A stretch of 64,000 nt of DNA from Castor canadensis (GCF_047511655.1 NC_133402.1:58780951-58844950), one strand, 5' to 3'; shown: positions 21,456-32,999, counted from the stretch's first letter. Numbers and translations are program-made. The notes: generated from the letters alone by a model not told the origin.

Positions 21456-22779
21456 CAAAGAGTGCTATCAATTGCTACAGGTTTTACTTGCTATTGTCAG
21501 TTTGCCTAGTATTTTAATACTTGTTAGTGTCTTCTGGTGCAGTGCTCCACATGCATTGTTTAGCATACATTCTCAACTACATTAAAACTACAAAACAATC
21601 CAGGCAGATTAAATGCTACCAACTACAATATCTCATTTTACAGGTGAAGATAATGAGGTTCACAGAGGTATGTGATTTAACTGTTTTCTACGTCTGGCTG
21701 GTAAGCAAGGAGTAAGGCTTGAACCCAAGCTGTACAGTCCAGAGCCCAAAGGCCTCCTTGTGGCTTACCTCTGGCCTCTTCCCTCCTTAATGGCCTCTCT
21801 GTTGACAAAGGCGGAGTCAATGCCATGGAAAATGCAAAGAGTTTAACCACAGTAACTAGTCAGTGCCACCAAACACAGTTCCACATTTGATTCTCATTAT
21901 TCATGAATTCCGTATCTGCAAATTTTCCTGAAATTCTTTTTAACCCCAAAATCAATACTCATTCCACTTTCACAGTCATAATTGGACTTGTGCAAAGGGT
22001 GAAATTTTTGAGTGGCCCAAGTTGTATGCTCCTAGTTGAAGGTAAAACAGGTGACACTCTGCCTTCTTTTTTCAGTTCCCATACTGTAAAGTATATTTAG
22101 TGTTCATTTTTATGTTTTTGTTGATTTCACTGTTTAAAATCCCCCCATGCAAAGTTCTGAACGGCTGTCTATTGTTTATAAAAACAAGGAAGCCTGCTTG
22201 TTCTTACATACCTTATGGAGAAAATATGTACATTAGATGATGGGAGTGAATTAGACTGCTGTTGACTACAGCAAGTTCAATGCTAATGAATGACACTACA
22301 TACTAAATAAGATGTCATTAAATAGAAACATACACACAATAAAACTATCTATTGATGATAAAAATGTGACCAGACACCTACAGGAATCTAACCCTGGATT
22401 TCCCCCAGGGACAATGATTCACTAATTCAGTATTCTCTGTGACTTTATAGAGCAAAATTCTCACGATGAATGAGAATCATTCATCATGCTTCATAACCAG
22501 CCTTGGCTAAGGTTTGGGGTTTTTTTGAACTAAGAAGGCATTCTATATCTCAGTCTCCTCGCTGTGGATGGCCACAGGGATGACACCATTGTCGCTCCAA
22601 GTGTTTTGCTGTGGTTTAGCTACTGGAAGCCCCCCACCTGACAAACATGCCGTGCCTTCCAGGCAGCCACCTCTGCACTAGCTTTACCCTCTACACAGGG
22701 GAACTTGGTTAATCAGGAAAGAAACTCCCTCAGAAGGTAAACAGTGAGTAGAGTGTACACATGGCGGAAAACAAATGGC
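21456..22779. other. Proximal upstream region of CLDN18, unique sequence
   Basis: No gene or clear repeat is visible. A hairpin-forming inverted repeat (9-bp arms, 3-base loop) lies at 22465-22485. Confidence 0.45.
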
Positions 22780-22993
22780 TCTTGGTACCATGTTGTGGAA
22801 ATTATCTTGCTTAGGTAGATAAAGAATCAGGGAAAACCCAGGTGGCACTGGTGAGTCCCCCCACCTCTGTTACCTGGCCCATTCGTGACGTGTGCACCAG
22901 TCTCTCTGAGAAAACTTCATCCCTGCACCCAGTGCCCTCAGAACTGTGGTGTCCTTTGTGCAGTGGAGCTCTGAGTCAACGCAGTACCCCATC
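22780..22993 (+). promoter_or_regulatory. CLDN18: Putative promoter/5' UTR of the stomach-type CLDN18 transcript
   Basis: This is the unique sequence just upstream of the stomach-type start codon. It contains a cAMP-response-element half site TGACGTG at 22886-22892, about 100 bp before the ATG. GATA-type motifs lie at 22801-22806 (TTATCT, reverse) and 22817-22821 (AGATAA). The literature describes a CREB/ATF-bound, CpG-containing site and methylation control in the human stomach-type promoter, so the TGACG here is a plausible counterpart. I see no clear TATA box and cannot place the transcription start. The link to CREB and GATA factors is inference from motifs. Confidence 0.5.
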
Positions 22994-23213
22994 ATGTCTG
23001 TGACCGCCTGCCAGGGTTTGGGATTTGTGGTTTCACTGATTGGGTTTGCAGGCACCATTGCAGCCACCTGTATGGACCAGTGGAGCACCCAGGATTTGTA
23101 CAACAACCCGGTGACAGCCGTATTCAACTACCAAGGGCTGTGGCGCTCCTGTGTTCGAGAGAGCTCTGGCTTCACCGAGTGCCGGGGCTACTTCACCCTA
23201 CTGGGGTTGCCAG
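22994..23213 (+). CDS. CLDN18: CLDN18 first coding exon, stomach-type isoform (A2 / 18.2)
   Basis: The exon encodes residues 1-73 plus the first base of codon 74. It starts MSVTACQGLGF and ends at LLGLP before a strong GTAAGG donor at 23214. Transmembrane segment 1 spans about residues 7-27, followed by most of extracellular loop 1. The claudin signature is complete: W30, G48-L49-W50, C53 and C63. The sequence is almost identical to what I recall of mammalian claudin-18 isoform 2, the gastric paracellular barrier form and the target of clinical anti-claudin-18.2 antibodies. The ATG at 22994 is chosen because conservation begins there; the upstream in-frame sequence back to an earlier ATG at 22946 does not look like claudin. 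Residue 21 is Thr where I recall Ile. The lung-type first exon lies 10.2 kb downstream, so this transcript skips it. Confidence 0.96.
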
Positions 23214-24588
23214 GTAAGGATCAGTGCTTGGCTGGCTGGTGGGGAAGACTGCAGGTGGACAGGAGACAGCAGCCTCTGCCTAGGACACCAGGAAAGTGAG
23301 GACAAGAGGGGATGGAATCGAGACTCATTTTTGGCAGAAGCAACATCCACCACCACAAGGGTTGTAACAGGAACCTTAGGGAAAAGAACTTTCCAGAGCT
23401 TTCTGGAGCCCCAAGCTGGATGGTGCCCAGTTTTCCCAGGGCCACATTTTTCTCTTACTCCTCCTGTGTGAGCAATGGCATAGTCTCAATCACCTACAAG
23501 ACCAGGACTCAAGAGGCCTAGACTTTAGCCACTTTCTTGGCCCCCAGATTTTCCCCTTGCTGAGTCAGGGGCTGCTTAACTCCTAAATACATTCCATTGC
23601 CGGGCCCATTACACTTGGCCCCAGCTTCTAGGAATGACTACACCACCAGCAGCAGCAAAAGAAATGGTCTCTGAAAACATCAGAGAAAAAAACCAGGGTT
23701 CTCTGGGGTGTGCTGGATGGGCCTATGTTCTGGAACTCCAGATTTCTGGCCTCAGTACTGAAGCATTTGCCTGGCAAGTGAGCTCTGTCATAAAGGAAAG
23801 GTGCTGTGTGTGCCATGTTGTGTGTGCCCTTCCCCAGATTGGCCTGTTAGCTGCACAGGATTATGTGTTGTTTGCTTAGTAGATTGGTCATTTCAACTTG
23901 AAGAACAATTCAAGTGACAAGAGAATGTCTAAAGTGACTTTTACCCATGTAATAGAGTAAGGCAATGAGTAGACTTGTCATTTTTATTGTTGCTCATTTA
24001 TTCTTTCTATGACTACAAATCAGTCTTGTTCAATTGAGCACTGTCGGGTGGATCAGAAATAGAAAACACAGGGCTGTCCCCATCAGGACTTGATATTGGC
24101 TACAGGTCAAGCTTAGACATGCAGAAAAGGTAACAAGGGCAGATATCAATCATGCAGTGCTTTATTCTTTTATACATTCAACATTTATGTATAGAGTGCT
24201 CCCTATAATCTAAGAATTCCATGGACTTATCACCCCTAAAAATAGAAAAGTGTGCCCCACTTGGTGATAAAAATTACCAAAAGGCGAGAGCAGAGGGCCA
24301 GTGTTCCAGGACTCTTATCTCAATAAGGAGGAGAACTAGTCAGGAAAGTTTCTCCCAAGGTGGGAAAACCACAAGGGACCCTTGAAAGGTGGTTAGGACT
24401 CAGAGGGGGAAGTGCTGGAGAAAGAAAAACATCTTGGGCAAAGATTGTCCCACTCAGGGGCAAATGAGAGGATGACCTTGCCTGGCAGGGGTGCTTTACC
24501 TGGGAACAATTATAGAGAGCACTGGATGATAAACTAAGGTGTTTTGGAAGCCCACAGAGGTCTGGTTGTTTCGGATTATGCTATTTCA

Positions 24589-24915
24589 GCTGGGAGCAAT
24601 GGTGCACACCTGTCATCCCAGCTACGGGGGAAGCTGAGATCAGGAGGATCACAGTTCCAGGTCAGCCTAGGCAAAAAATTTGTGAGATTCTCGTTGCAAC
24701 AGAAAAATCTGGGCATGGTGGTGCGTACCTATCATCCCAGCTATGGGAGGAAGCATAAATAAGAGGATCTCAGTCCAGGCCAACCTGGGCAAAAAGCAAG
24801 ACCTTATCTCAAAAGTAACCAGAGCAAAAAGTCTGGAGGAGTGTGACTCAAGAGGTAGAGTGCCTGCCTAGCAAGTGCAAAGCTGTGAGTTTAAACCCCA
24901 GTACCACCAAAAATA
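24589..24915 (+). repeat. Composite SINE (B1-like + B1-like + ID-like) in CLDN18 intron 1
   Basis: The three parts are GCTGGGAGCAATGGTGCACACC..., TGGGCATGGTGGTGCGTACC... and an ID-like end with TGCCTGCCTAGCAAGTGCAAAG and TTTAAACCCCAGTACCACC. The A-tail becomes the TA array. Confidence 0.9.
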
Positions 24916-24917
24916 AA

Positions 24918-24977
<60 letters not shown>
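24916..24977 (+). repeat. (TA)n dinucleotide repeat
   Basis: Alternating TA, broken once by a G, grows from the tail of the composite SINE. Confidence 0.95.
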
Positions 24978-24979
<2 letters not shown>

Positions 24980-25982
24980 TATTTCAAAAGTATTAACCTG
25001 CTAAAAGGATACACGGTAGATCAAACAGTAGAACTGGCAAAGGCAAAGGCAGCGAGTAGAACATGGTGAGAGAAAGGGACCAGGTATTGACAGAACACGA
25101 GCCAGGTGTGAGCAGCAGCTATTTGGAGGAGACTCCCTCCAAAAGGCACTGGAGGGAAGATGATCCATTTCCATGTCCCCTTTCCTACTGACGCCTCCTA
25201 AATCTTGGATCCAGACACTTGCTCTTGGGACCCTCCCACAACTCAGACACAAAGGCCCAAAAACCCTGTCCAGAAACTAGGTTGTGGGTTGCAGGCCACA
25301 GCAGAGACTCAGCGTGCACCAGCCTCATGCTGCACATACCTCCTGTGGGGACATCAAAGGTTTTGTACTACTTTGCAAAGGGGAAGTGCCAGTCGGACAC
25401 TGGCACTTGAGCAAGCAACTGCCCTGTAAGATTTTGTGTGATCTCTACAGCCACCTTGGGAGCTTGGTGTTGTTGTTATTGCCCTTTGAAACAAGGAAAT
25501 TGAGTGAGAGTAACTTGTCCAAGGTCATCTGCAGATGAAGCCAGGGCTCCAACCCCGCCCTGTCTGAGCCTAAGCCCAAACTCAGCCCTCACAGAAATCC
25601 CCAAGACTCTAGGACACCAAGCAGAAATCCCTCCTCACCCAAAGCAGAAGTCTCCAACGCAGAGGCCTCTCCCGTCCTCCTCTCTAGTTCTTCAGCCCCA
25701 CCAGACTTCTCCTAGGGCAGGTCCTGCACTAAGCACAGCAGTCAACATCCTCCATCCATATGTTACAGATGAAGAGATGGAGACTCCGAGAGACAGGGCA
25801 ACTTGTCCCTGCTCCAGGAACTAAACTAAGCAGATTGAGACTGCTTGTTACACTTTCTCTTAGAACTGCTAAGTGTCTGTGTGTTTGTGTGTGTAAAAAT
25901 CCCCACGACTAGATAGTTTAGAGAAGTATATTTCAAAGAGAATATTGTAGGAATCATTTTTTCAGAAAGAAATTTTTGTGGA

Positions 25983-26112
25983 CCCAGACATGGTGGCACA
26001 TGTCTATAATCCCAGCACTAAGGAGGCTTAAGTAGGAGGTTCTCAAATTCAAGGTCAACCTTGGCTACATAGTGAGACCCTCTCTCAAAAAACTGAAAAA
26101 CGAAAAAAAACT
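25983..26112 (+). repeat. B1-like SINE
   Basis: CCCAGACATGGTGGCACATG, TATAATCCCAGCACTAAGGAGG, TTGGCTACATAGTGAGACCC and an A-rich tail define a B1 monomer. Confidence 0.9.
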
Positions 26113-26212
26113 TAATTTAGTGTGTGACATAGTGTTAATTTCCATTGGGGGTGTAACAGGACAAAAATGCAGGCTCAAGACTGCTTTGTGTTTTACCTAC
26201 TTCAGTGTTGGG

Positions 26213-26298
26213 GGTTTTACTGGCAGCACTGAGGTTTGAACTCAGGGCCTCGTGCTTGCTAAGTAGGCACTCTACCACTTGGGCCACTTGGCCGGCCT
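26213..26298 (-). repeat. ID-like SINE
   Basis: Reverse ID signature: GGTTTGAACTCAGGGCCTCGTGCTTGCTAAGTAGGCACTCTACCACTTGGGCCACTTGGCC. Confidence 0.88.
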
Positions 26299-26299
26299 T

Positions 26300-26930
26300 T
26301 TATAAGTGTTTAACTCCATCATTATTGACACTGATTCTCTATTCATGTCGGCATGTTTTATAAAATGGTAATAATAACTTCGAGATGATTGCAACTCACG
26401 CTTTTTAGTCACACCGTGGTGGGTCTCATCCCGAGTCTGGGGCCTGGTAGCTCCCTGCAGTGATCTTGTTCGTCTGAGGAAAGTTTGTGCTGTGGTGCTC
26501 TGAAGTCCAGCTCTAATGGCTATCCTAACCCAATTATTCCTGGAATTGGACAGAGAAAGTTTTTGCTCTATATTTCTGCAGGTAATCACTGTCAACAGAT
26601 AGTGCAAAGACAGGATGGTGACAAACTTGCAGGTGTCCTGTAATGTCCTGACCACCAGGACGCAGGCTTCCAGGTTTGGAGCGCCAATAGCACAGGTGGG
26701 GAGAAATTCCCGTAACTCTGTTTTCCGCTTGAGGTACAGCCCAGGCTTTGTTCATTATCAGTTGAGGACATCATCCAACTATCCCCTCGTAGAAACAGGG
26801 CCAAAAACACCAACACAAACGTAAGCCACAGCGACCAGCCAAAGACGGTGGTACAGGATATGCTAATCATCCTCCATTGCTGCTGAAGCAAAGGCACAGC
26901 ATTGCAATTCCCATTGAGAAGCTACACACC
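26300..26930 (-). other. Unexplained CpG-rich block with overlapping minus-strand open frames
   Basis: On the minus strand one frame is open from 26897 to about 26592 (hydrophobic stretch WSLWLTFVLVFLALFLRGDS, then about 60 residues). A second frame overlaps it and stays open from 26655 to the SINE border (residues such as FIKHADMNRESVSIMMELN). Shifting from the first to the second around 26660 would give a coding-like run of about 190 residues. CpGs are frequent for an intron. I recognise no family. It may be a frameshifted processed pseudogene or chance. Confidence 0.3.
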
Positions 26931-27202
26931 CCTGAGAAGGCAAACTAGGTTCTCAAGCTCCTCAAGAACCACCCAGCCACATCCAGAGCCTCCCAAGAAA
27001 TTCCAGGCACAGGACTGCTGGTCACCGTCCTGGAAAAAGTCACCTCACTAGGCTCACAACCAGCAGTCAGCCTGTTCTGACCTGAATGGTGTCGACAAGC
27101 TTCCTTCTTGTGAGACACAGGGAAGAAAAGCAAAGGCCTTTGGGCCTCTCACACTTACAGAAATAATAGGGAAATAAACAATGGCATAGAATTATTGCAT
27201 TA

Positions 27203-27300
27203 GAAGTATTTATTCATTCAACAAACACTTACTGAGCACATATTATATTCCAGGCTTTCTGCACACGGGTAATATAAATATCAAAGGGTTCATAAATCTG
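27203..27300 (+). mobile_element. LINE-2 3' end fragment
   Basis: TTATTCATTCAACAAACACTTACTGAGCACATATTATATTCCAGGC is the familiar L2 3' end. Confidence 0.7.
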
Positions 27301-27344
27301 GAAGGACAGTCAGTAGACCACTTCAATACAGGACTTCTTAATGT

Positions 27345-27540
27345 CCACACTATTGACACTTGACGCTACATAATTCTGTGGCAGGGGTAGGCTGTAATTG
27401 TAAGATGTTCAGCAGCATGCCTGAACTCTGCCTACTAGATGGAAATAGAATGGTCCACCTCTATTTGTGACATTCAAAAACGTCTCCTGACTTTGCCGAT
27501 TATCCTCTGGCAGGCAAAATCATGCCTGGTTAAGAACCAC
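27345..27540 (+). mobile_element. hAT-Charlie-type MER element
   Basis: CACACTATTGACACTTGA, GATGTTCAGCAGCATGCCTG, GTGACATTCAAAAACGTCTCCTGACTTTGCC and GGTTAAGAACCAC follow the layout of a common mammalian hAT non-autonomous element. A reversed copy is at about 51178-51375. Confidence 0.6.
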
Positions 27541-28084
27541 AGCAATAAACTAGAGTAGGCATCATGTATGGTTAGGGTACAGACCATGAAGAACGGGGAG
27601 CTTCTGAAGGGAGTGAGAGCTGAGCTGAGTCAGTGACAACGTGTATGAGTCACCCAAGAAGGTAAAGAGGAGAAGGGGTCTCCAGACGGGGACCCCTACC
27701 ATGGGATCATGGTAACATTAAGAAAGTTGAAAGAACTTGGCTCTGTTTTTGTGTGATAAAGATTAGGGGGCACAGTACAATGGCAGGTGTTAAATTCTTA
27801 AGAATAATATGTACAAATCATTGACGAGAATCAAGATTTAAAAAAAAAAAAGAAATTTTTTAACTACTACAGGTTCCTAGCTGGAAATATTATAAAAATG
27901 TATAGTTATCTGTAATTGATGTAAAACAATATTAGAATTTATTAACATCTTGCTTTGTGGCAGACATTTTAAAGAAATTAACATACATTTATATACAACT
28001 TATGTAATTACACAAATTTCAGTAAATCACCAACACATACTTTAATATTCGCAACAACCCTGTGAGTTATGTACCATATTAGCT

Positions 28085-28575
28085 CCATTTTTTTTTTCAT
28101 TATTGTTGTGCTAGGTGGGGTACACTGTGGCATTTACAAAAGTTCCCACAGTGTATCAAATATATCATACTTGAATTCACCCCTCCACTGCTCTGCTTTA
28201 TCCCAACCCCATTCTTGGAATAGTTTCAGCAGGTGTCATTTTTGCATTTACATACATATGTACACATTTTTTTGCTCTGTATTCACCCTCCTGCCCCCTT
28301 TCCCTGCCACCTCCACCGTCCCACTGGTGCCAGCCAGCACCCCTGGGCAGGACCTGTTCCGCCCTCCTATTGTCTGATTTTGTAAAAGAAAAAAAAATGA
28401 CGTTTTTGCTTGTTTGAGATAAAGATAGCTACATGGGATGTTTCCTTGTGATATTTCCGTGTATATATGTATTATAATCCCAACTGGTTCATCTCCTCTA
28501 TTTTTCTTCATTCTACCTTAGTCCCTTTTTATGGTGGTTTCAGCAGGTTTAAGAATTCTCTATCCACTCTTGTAT
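28085..28575 (-). mobile_element. LINE-1 3' end, - orientation
   Basis: This is the reverse complement of the 3' part of the L1 at 2500-3240: TTATTGTTGTGCTAGGTGGGGTACACTGTGGCATTTACA through GGTTTAAGAATTC. Confidence 0.85.
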
Positions 28576-28589
28576 AGAGAGTATATCGT

Positions 28590-28720
28590 AGAAGAAGCTG
28601 AAGCACAGAGAGGTTAAAGAATTTGCCCAGTGGCCCACAGCATAAGTGGCAGGGTGAGACTTCCAACCAAGCCGACTTCTACAGAGCCCAAGCTCTGCTC
28701 CATCACAGGAACTCTAATCA
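28590..28720 (+). repeat. MIR-like SINE
   Basis: GCACAGAGAGGTTAAAGAATTTGCCCAGTGGCCCACAGCAT and the following GACTTCCAACC match the MIR core and 3' section. Confidence 0.65.
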
Positions 28721-28829
28721 AAGTGCCGAAAAGCGTTTTCCTCTAGGAACTTGGCATAGTGTCTGTCTAAAGAAACAGATGAGAAATCCTTAAGTGTTTT
28801 TGTTTAGGGATAATGAACTCATGGGCTGA

Positions 28830-29180
28830 CTCTACCAGATATTCAATCAAAGTTTAATGCTTTGATAATTAAAAGTGTGGTTTGGTACAAGGATCAGCAA
28901 ACAGATTAATGGAACAAAAACTAAAATTAGAAAGACACGAATGTGAATTTAATATAGTAGAAGAGGTTTTACCAATCATTGGGGAAAAGGGAAAGTTATT
29001 CAAGAAATGCTACAGAAATTATTGAAGAGGGTTTTTTGGAAGGGAAAAAGAATGATAGTATCAACTAATACACATACCAAAATAAACCCCAGGTTAAATA
29101 TAAAAATGCATAAATTATTTTAGATCATTTAAATTATGCAATAATTCTAAAATAATTGTGTCTCCTAAGTGGAAAATAAT
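28830..29180 (+). mobile_element. LINE-1 ORF2 C-terminal fragment, + orientation
   Basis: GTGTGGTTTGGTACAAGGATCAGCAAACAGATTAATGGAAC and CTAATACACATACCAAAATAAACCCCAGGTTAAATATAAAA are typical of L1 ORF2. Confidence 0.75.
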
Positions 29181-29209
29181 CCTCTAAGCATCAAAACAAT
29201 GGGGGAAAA

Positions 29210-29275
29210 TAAATTCATTTGACAAATATTTATTGAGCACATTTTATGCATCAGACACCAGGAAGTACATAAAAT
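29210..29275 (+). mobile_element. LINE-2 3' end fragment
   Basis: AAATTCATTTGACAAATATTTATTGAGCACATTTTATGC matches the L2 3' terminus. Confidence 0.6.
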
Positions 29276-29344
29276 GAGATATATTTTTCTAAAATCATGA
29301 ATGAAACTAAAAAGCAAATAACCAATTGAAAAGATATTTCAAAA

Positions 29345-29532
29345 GCCTGGAGTGGTGGTGCAGGCCAGTGATCCCAGCCAGGCAGAGAGGGGAGGATGGC
29401 AATCCAAGGGTCACAAACCCAAGATCCTCTCCAAAAAATAACCCAAAGCAAAGAGAACTAGAGATGTGACTCGAGTGAGGACCTGATTTCAAACCCACGA
29501 AGTAAAGAGAGAGAGGGAGGGAGGGAGGGAAG
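29345..29532 (+). repeat. Composite B1/ID SINE, degenerate, with GAGG tail
   Basis: A B1-like start (CCTGGAGTGGTGGTGCAGGCC) is followed by an eroded ID-like end and a GAGA/GGGA tail. Confidence 0.7.
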
Positions 29533-29544
29533 AAGGAAGATGTG

Positions 29545-30300
29545 TTTATAGTAGGTATAACAAAGTATCAAGATTTTTAATGAATAGTTTCGATAGTAAA
29601 ATTGCTAAAATTCCAGTGACTAAATAAGGAAGTACAAACTGACAATTTGAGAAAAGAAAAAAGCAAATGCTTCCTAAATGTTTGTTTTAAAAAGTTCAAA
29701 CTCGATAATCAAAGAGATGCAACTGAAAACAAACGATCGACTGTGACACAACCAAGTTCACAACACAGATAAGGACTAATGAGAGCTCTCAGATACTGCA
29801 GTTGGGAATAAATGTCAGAGGAAGCCCTGTAACTCCATGTGAAAAAGATTTTTAAAAACTTCATATTCTTTGGCAACTTAGTTTCACTCCTAGGAATCTA
29901 TCCTAAGAGTGACCAGAAATGCTGGCAAAGACTTATATATGAAGAGTTCTTCAGACTACTGCTTTCATACAAAAGAAAATTACAGAAAAATACACTCTTT
30001 ATAAGAAGAATAGACTCTCCAGGTGAATAACAGCACTTTTATATAATAGAATATCAATAACTATATTATTATATTTATAATACCTTTAAGACATAAATTC
30101 AAAAATTGTTAACAAAAGTAGTGGAAAAGTGACAAAATCACTGTATAATCCCCTACTCATGTAAAAAGTATATGCAGAGAATTGATGAGGAAGAAGTATG
30201 CCAAATACATTTTGTCTAGAATTTTAAATTATGAGGGATTTGTTAAATTCTCCTCGAAAATTTCTAGTATGAACACCAAAAGGTGGAATCAGAAATGAAG
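29545..30300 (+). mobile_element. LINE-1 3' region, old and AT-rich
   Basis: Features such as CAAAGAGATGCAACTGAAAAC, GCAGTTGGGAATAAATG and CTTAGTTTCACTCCTAGGAATCTATCC match the L1M 3' region on the + strand. Confidence 0.55.
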
Positions 30301-30829
30301 GATGTACAATGTGGTAATATTTTAAAAGAAAAAAATTAATAAATGTGCTAATCATTTTTCTAGCTAGAATAAGGAACTTTTCAATTACTAGCTTTAATAG
30401 TTTATATTGCTACTGTACCACCATTTTGCCTAATTTCTATAGAAGATAGTATATTAGTACTCCTAAAAATTGTTAACAAAAGTGGTGGAAATAAATTCTC
30501 TAATATCAGTGAAGTAACACAAACTCCTGGAAACTTTCAACCGGAAATAATACTGCTAGAGCCATGTTTAAACCTAAGAAGACAACAAAACATTTTGCTC
30601 CATTTTAAAGGTGATTTTTAAAGTCCTGAACAGAATCAGACCAGGGATACATTTGAAATGTTTCAATAATGCCTTTTGCCCTGCACAAGGAACTCAGATT
30701 TTTCCTCTGGGAACCTCAGTTCATTCTTTGGCAGAGACAGCTAAAATTATTGTGGTCCACTCATCTCAGAGCCCAGAAAACTCACCAGGAAGTGAAAAAT
30801 GCCATCTTCTGGATGTTTTAAAACACAGA

Positions 30830-31050
30830 GACCAGAGCACCGATCGCTCACACCTGTAATCCTAGCTGCTTGGGAGGCTGAGGTCAGAGGATCACAATTC
30901 TAGCCCAGCCCGGGCAAATGGTTTGCAGGACCCCATCTTCAAAATAACCAGAGCAAAACGGACTGGAGGTGTGGCTCAAGCAGCAGAGCGCCTGCTTTGC
31001 AAGCACTAAGCCCTGACTTTAGACCCTAGTCCCAACCAGAAAAAAAAAAA
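30830..31050 (+). repeat. Composite B1-like + ID-like SINE
   Basis: GCTCACACCTGTAATCCTAGCTGC... leads into GGAGGTGTGGCTCAAGCAGCAGAGCGCCTGCTTTGCAAGC and an A-tail. Confidence 0.88.
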
Positions 31051-31189
31051 TAGAAGTGTGTATTTTTTATAATTTCTTTCTTTTCATTTGGTATTCTGCC
31101 TTGGTAGAGACAGCTTTACTTTACCATTTAAAATTAACTTTTTCTTCTTGCAAAAAAATTAAGTCATTGCCACAATTCAACCAAAAAGA

Positions 31190-31266
31190 AAACTTGCTGA
31201 TGGAGTGGCTCAAGTGGCGAGCGCCTGCCTAGCAAGCATGAGGCCCTGAGTTCAAAAACAAAAAGA
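31190..31266 (+). repeat. ID-like SINE
   Basis: GGAGTGGCTCAAGTGGCGAGCGCCTGCCTAGCAAGCATGAGGCCCTGAGTTCAAA is a clean ID-like unit. Confidence 0.9.
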
Positions 31267-31747
31267 GGGAAAGCAAGAGGGACTCTGTCCACAGAAGCAG
31301 TGCAGGGATAATTCCCAGAATGCTTTCCAATGTTACTGGTCAGTTCCTGCCCACCAGTAGAAACCAGCGTCATTTCTAGTTTCCCCCTCCCTGCCTTTTA
31401 CCCTTGGCCTTGGAGCTCAGCTCAGAGAACTCACAAGTACAACACCATTTCACTTTAAGTCATGTAACTCTTGCTTATACCCTGATTTGAGGTTTTCTGG
31501 TACATGCTGCATGCACCAGACACACTGATCACAGACCCGAAGTACAGCTGAAGGGAGTGTTGCCTCCATTCAAATTAGAGGGTGAGGGAGACTTCCATAT
31601 TTGCTTTTGTGTTTACTAGGAATAAAGCCCTGGGAGCAGTGGCTAAGTACACCCAAGACAACACTGAAATGTCCAGACACGCGGGCTCATTTTCTGGAGA
31701 ACCTGTCATGGCTGGGAATGGGAGTATATGTGTGTGAGACTGCGTGT

Positions 31748-31750
31748 GAC

Positions 31751-31781
<31 letters not shown>
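31748..31781 (+). repeat. (GT)n dinucleotide repeat
   Basis: An alternating TG run of roughly 13 units lies in CLDN18 intron 1. Confidence 0.9.
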
Positions 31782-32679
31782 ATTTCAGGGTCTAGAAATC
31801 CAGGTTTAAGAAGGGCTAATAAAAATGTCTCTGAATTCAGAGGCCAGGCAAACATGACCCTTGGGAAACAGCAGATAGATCAATTCTCTAATGAAACTGA
31901 GTTGCAGAATGAAAATCCCACACCTGCTATCTTTGGCCATGTGTCTCTCTACCGCGATCCCACAGCCTCTTAATACTCTGACCAACTGTAGTGAAAACTT
32001 TTCTACAAAATGTAGAAGATAGCGTGTGAGATCTGAAAGGGCTCTGAAGTGTTCTTACTTAGTCCCCACCTATTTGCAGATGAAGAAAGTAACCTACAAG
32101 GGCAAAAATTGCCCAGAACATAAGGTGTAGGTGACAGTGTCAGAAGCAGATCCTAAGTCTCTCAGGGACAGGGGCAAGGTCCTTAAGCCAAGCAGCTCTG
32201 GTCCCTTCTCCAGCATTCATAGCACCTTCTGTGGCTGCCATGTTGTACTCATATGGCTTTCATGGCATAAGTGACAGCATGACACAGAGGCCAGAGGCCA
32301 TCAGGATCCCTGGTTTCTCATCCTGTGGGCAAAAACACATCCCTAGGACTGGGCTTCCTGGTCTCAAAAGTGGGGGCACTTTGCTTGTCCCTGCTCGTCT
32401 GCCCAGAAATAGAGACAGAGTGCTAGAAGCCAAGGTAGGAGCCCCACCATGGCTGTCCTTAGAGCACCTATGGTTCAAGGCACCGAGACACATCCTTTAG
32501 CTTATTTCTCTTCACTTGCCTCACCTAAAAAAAAAAGGTAGAAATACCACTAACCGCCCTACGCATTTCTGTGAGGTCAAGATGGCCAGGTGTAGGTGAA
32601 AGGTAGTTTCTGAGTGGTGAGGAGCAAATGTACAGTCTGGTTTAAGATGGAGCCAGGTGAGTGTTTCCCAGGGCCATTT

Positions 32680-32802
32680 TTCTTCTTTCTTATTATCTAT
32701 GAGCAGATATTAATTGTACAAAGGGGTTCCTTTGTGATATTTCCAGACATACATATACTGTACTTTGAGCAAATTCACCCCCTCTCGAGGGACATTTTTT
32801 GA
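32680..32802 (-). mobile_element. LINE-1 3' end fragment, - orientation
   Basis: TTAATTGTACAAAGGGGTTCCTTTGTGATATTTCCAGACATAC and CAAATTCACCCCCTC match reversed L1 3' ends seen elsewhere in the window. Confidence 0.6.
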
Positions 32803-32878
32803 GGGGACTTGGGCAATGTGAGAGTTTGAACTCAGGGCCTGGGCTCTACTACTTGAGATACACCCCCAGCCCTGGGGC
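32803..32878 (-). repeat. ID-like SINE, partly deleted
   Basis: GAGTTTGAACTCAGGGCCTGGGCTCTACTACTTGAGATACACCCCCAGCCC is a reversed ID-like unit lacking part of its middle. Confidence 0.75.
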
Positions 32879-32999
32879 CGTTTTATTTTAAATAAGGTCA
32901 ACCAGTGTGGTCTCCCAAGATGCTCTCAGCAGTAGGGGACATGCCAGCTTTCTGCCCAGATGGTGGCGCACGGATTCAGGGGGAGCCCTTATGTCCACT

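Noticed and set aside
22946-22993. Upstream in-frame ATG for the stomach isoform adding 16 residues
   Set aside because: The extra residues do not resemble claudin, and the family's start aligns at 22994, so this stretch is more likely 5' UTR.
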